Shown: positions 63,792 through 64,000 of the stretch, one piece after another
Layout: each line of letters begins with the position of its first letter
Numbering within the stretch: position 1 is the first letter of the stretch
Assembly (NCBI GenBank): GCA_963757125.1
Contig: CAVWQP010000004.1
Coordinates: 124,001 to 188,000, forward strand
Direction: 5' to 3'
DNA from: CAVVSD01 sp963757125
Lineage (GTDB): Bacteria; Actinomycetota; Thermoleophilia; Solirubrobacterales; Solirubrobacteraceae
Length of the DNA: 64,000 nt
The notes under the pieces: model-generated
The model's input: the letters and a program-made list of their open reading frames with translations, nothing else
Told to the model about the DNA's origin: nothing
The model's database searches: none
Translations under genes and position numbers: made by a program

Positions 63792-64000
63792 TCCTTCGAG
63801 GAGGACGAGGACGACGACGAGCCCGACGACGACGAGCCCGTCTTCGCGCCGCCGTCGGACGACGACGAGGAGGAGGACGAGGAGGACGACCCGGAGTCCG
63901 ACGAGCCGCTCGACGACGACGAGTCGGAGGAGTTCGAAGACGAGTTGGAGGAGGACGAGGACTTCTCGCTCGCCTTCTCGCGGTTGCGCTTCTTCGTCCC
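63788..64000 (-). CDS. Serine-rich C-terminal tail of a protein extending beyond the window
   Basis: Reading from the window end, the minus strand encodes TKKRNREKASEKSSSSSNSS followed by more than 30 Ser in short runs interrupted by D, G and N, ending SSKD and TAG at 63788-63790, which overlaps the LCP stop. The opposite strand would read an acidic Glu/Asp stretch but has no start. The minus reading is preferred because it ends at a stop just after LCP and starts with a basic segment. The main domain lies outside the window. It resembles disordered tails of surface or nucleoid proteins. Confidence 0.5.
   Translation of the reverse strand, partial: GTKKRNREKASEKSSSSSNSSSNSSDSSSSSGSSDSGSSSSSSSSSSSDGGAKTGSSSSGSSSSSSSSKD

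Overview
The window is a high-GC (roughly 70% or more) actinobacterial chromosome segment. The best guess is class Thermoleophilia (Solirubrobacterales-like). This rests on a core of actinobacterial housekeeping genes together with lineage-flavoured oddities: an ECF sigma factor fused to its own zinc-finger and membrane tail, a csrA gene, and several small TM or zinc-ribbon proteins. No 16S gene is present, so the placement is inference. Gene density is high, stop/start overlaps (ATGA, GTGA, TGATG) are common, and many starts lack a Shine-Dalgarno and instead sit 7-12 nt after a TAnnnT hexamer, which suggests leaderless transcription.

Region 1-10 kb is accessory and regulatory. It holds an MFS fragment, a MarR-controlled MFS pump coupled to an alpha/beta hydrolase, an amidohydrolase, a Crp/Fnr regulator with nearby palindromes, a two-gene paralogous pair, and an LLM-class oxidoreductase whose end runs into remnants of DHA2 transporters. 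Initiator tRNA-Met follows. Region 9-21 kb has a D-2-hydroxyacid dehydrogenase, a frameshifted Ppx/GppA gene, a structured non-coding stretch resembling a tmRNA 3' end, a coupled adenylate cyclase / TPP enzyme / epoxide-hydrolase-like operon, an HxlR regulator, a secreted clan GH-A hydrolase, tRNA-Leu, the sigma-factor fusion and an NmrA/SnoaL pair. Region 21-31.9 kb holds csaA, a lipoprotein/MBL operon, a rhomboid-like pseudoprotease, a carboxylate-amine ligase, class I aldolase, SNase, LysR/thioredoxin, and a GAF plus receiver plus CsrA cluster.

Region 32-42 kb is the conserved core read on the minus strand: ftsB, eno, mazG, a SurA/PrsA-like lipoprotein, mfd, pth and rplY (L25/Ctc), interrupted by secreted proteins. 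Region 42-48.5 kb is accessory: a frameshifted secreted GH2, hypothetical proteins, SnoaL/TetR, and two decayed genes. Region 48.5-64 kb returns to core genes: prs, glmU, tRNA-Gln, mtnP, a TSP3-repeat protein, a PucR/CdaR regulator, ispE, ksgA, tatD, metG, an M23 peptidase, rsmI, a ROK kinase and an LCP ligase. The core set (rsmI, metG, tatD, ksgA, ispE, glmU, prs, rplY, pth, mfd, mazG, eno, ftsB, ppx) matches the gene content of the Rv1003-Rv1026 neighbourhood of Mycobacterium tuberculosis as I remember it.

Two cautions. Single-base frameshifts occur in several genes that should be intact (ppx, GH2, ksgA, rsmI), so some broken genes may be sequencing indels. No CRISPR array, insertion sequence, transposase, integrase or rRNA gene was seen.
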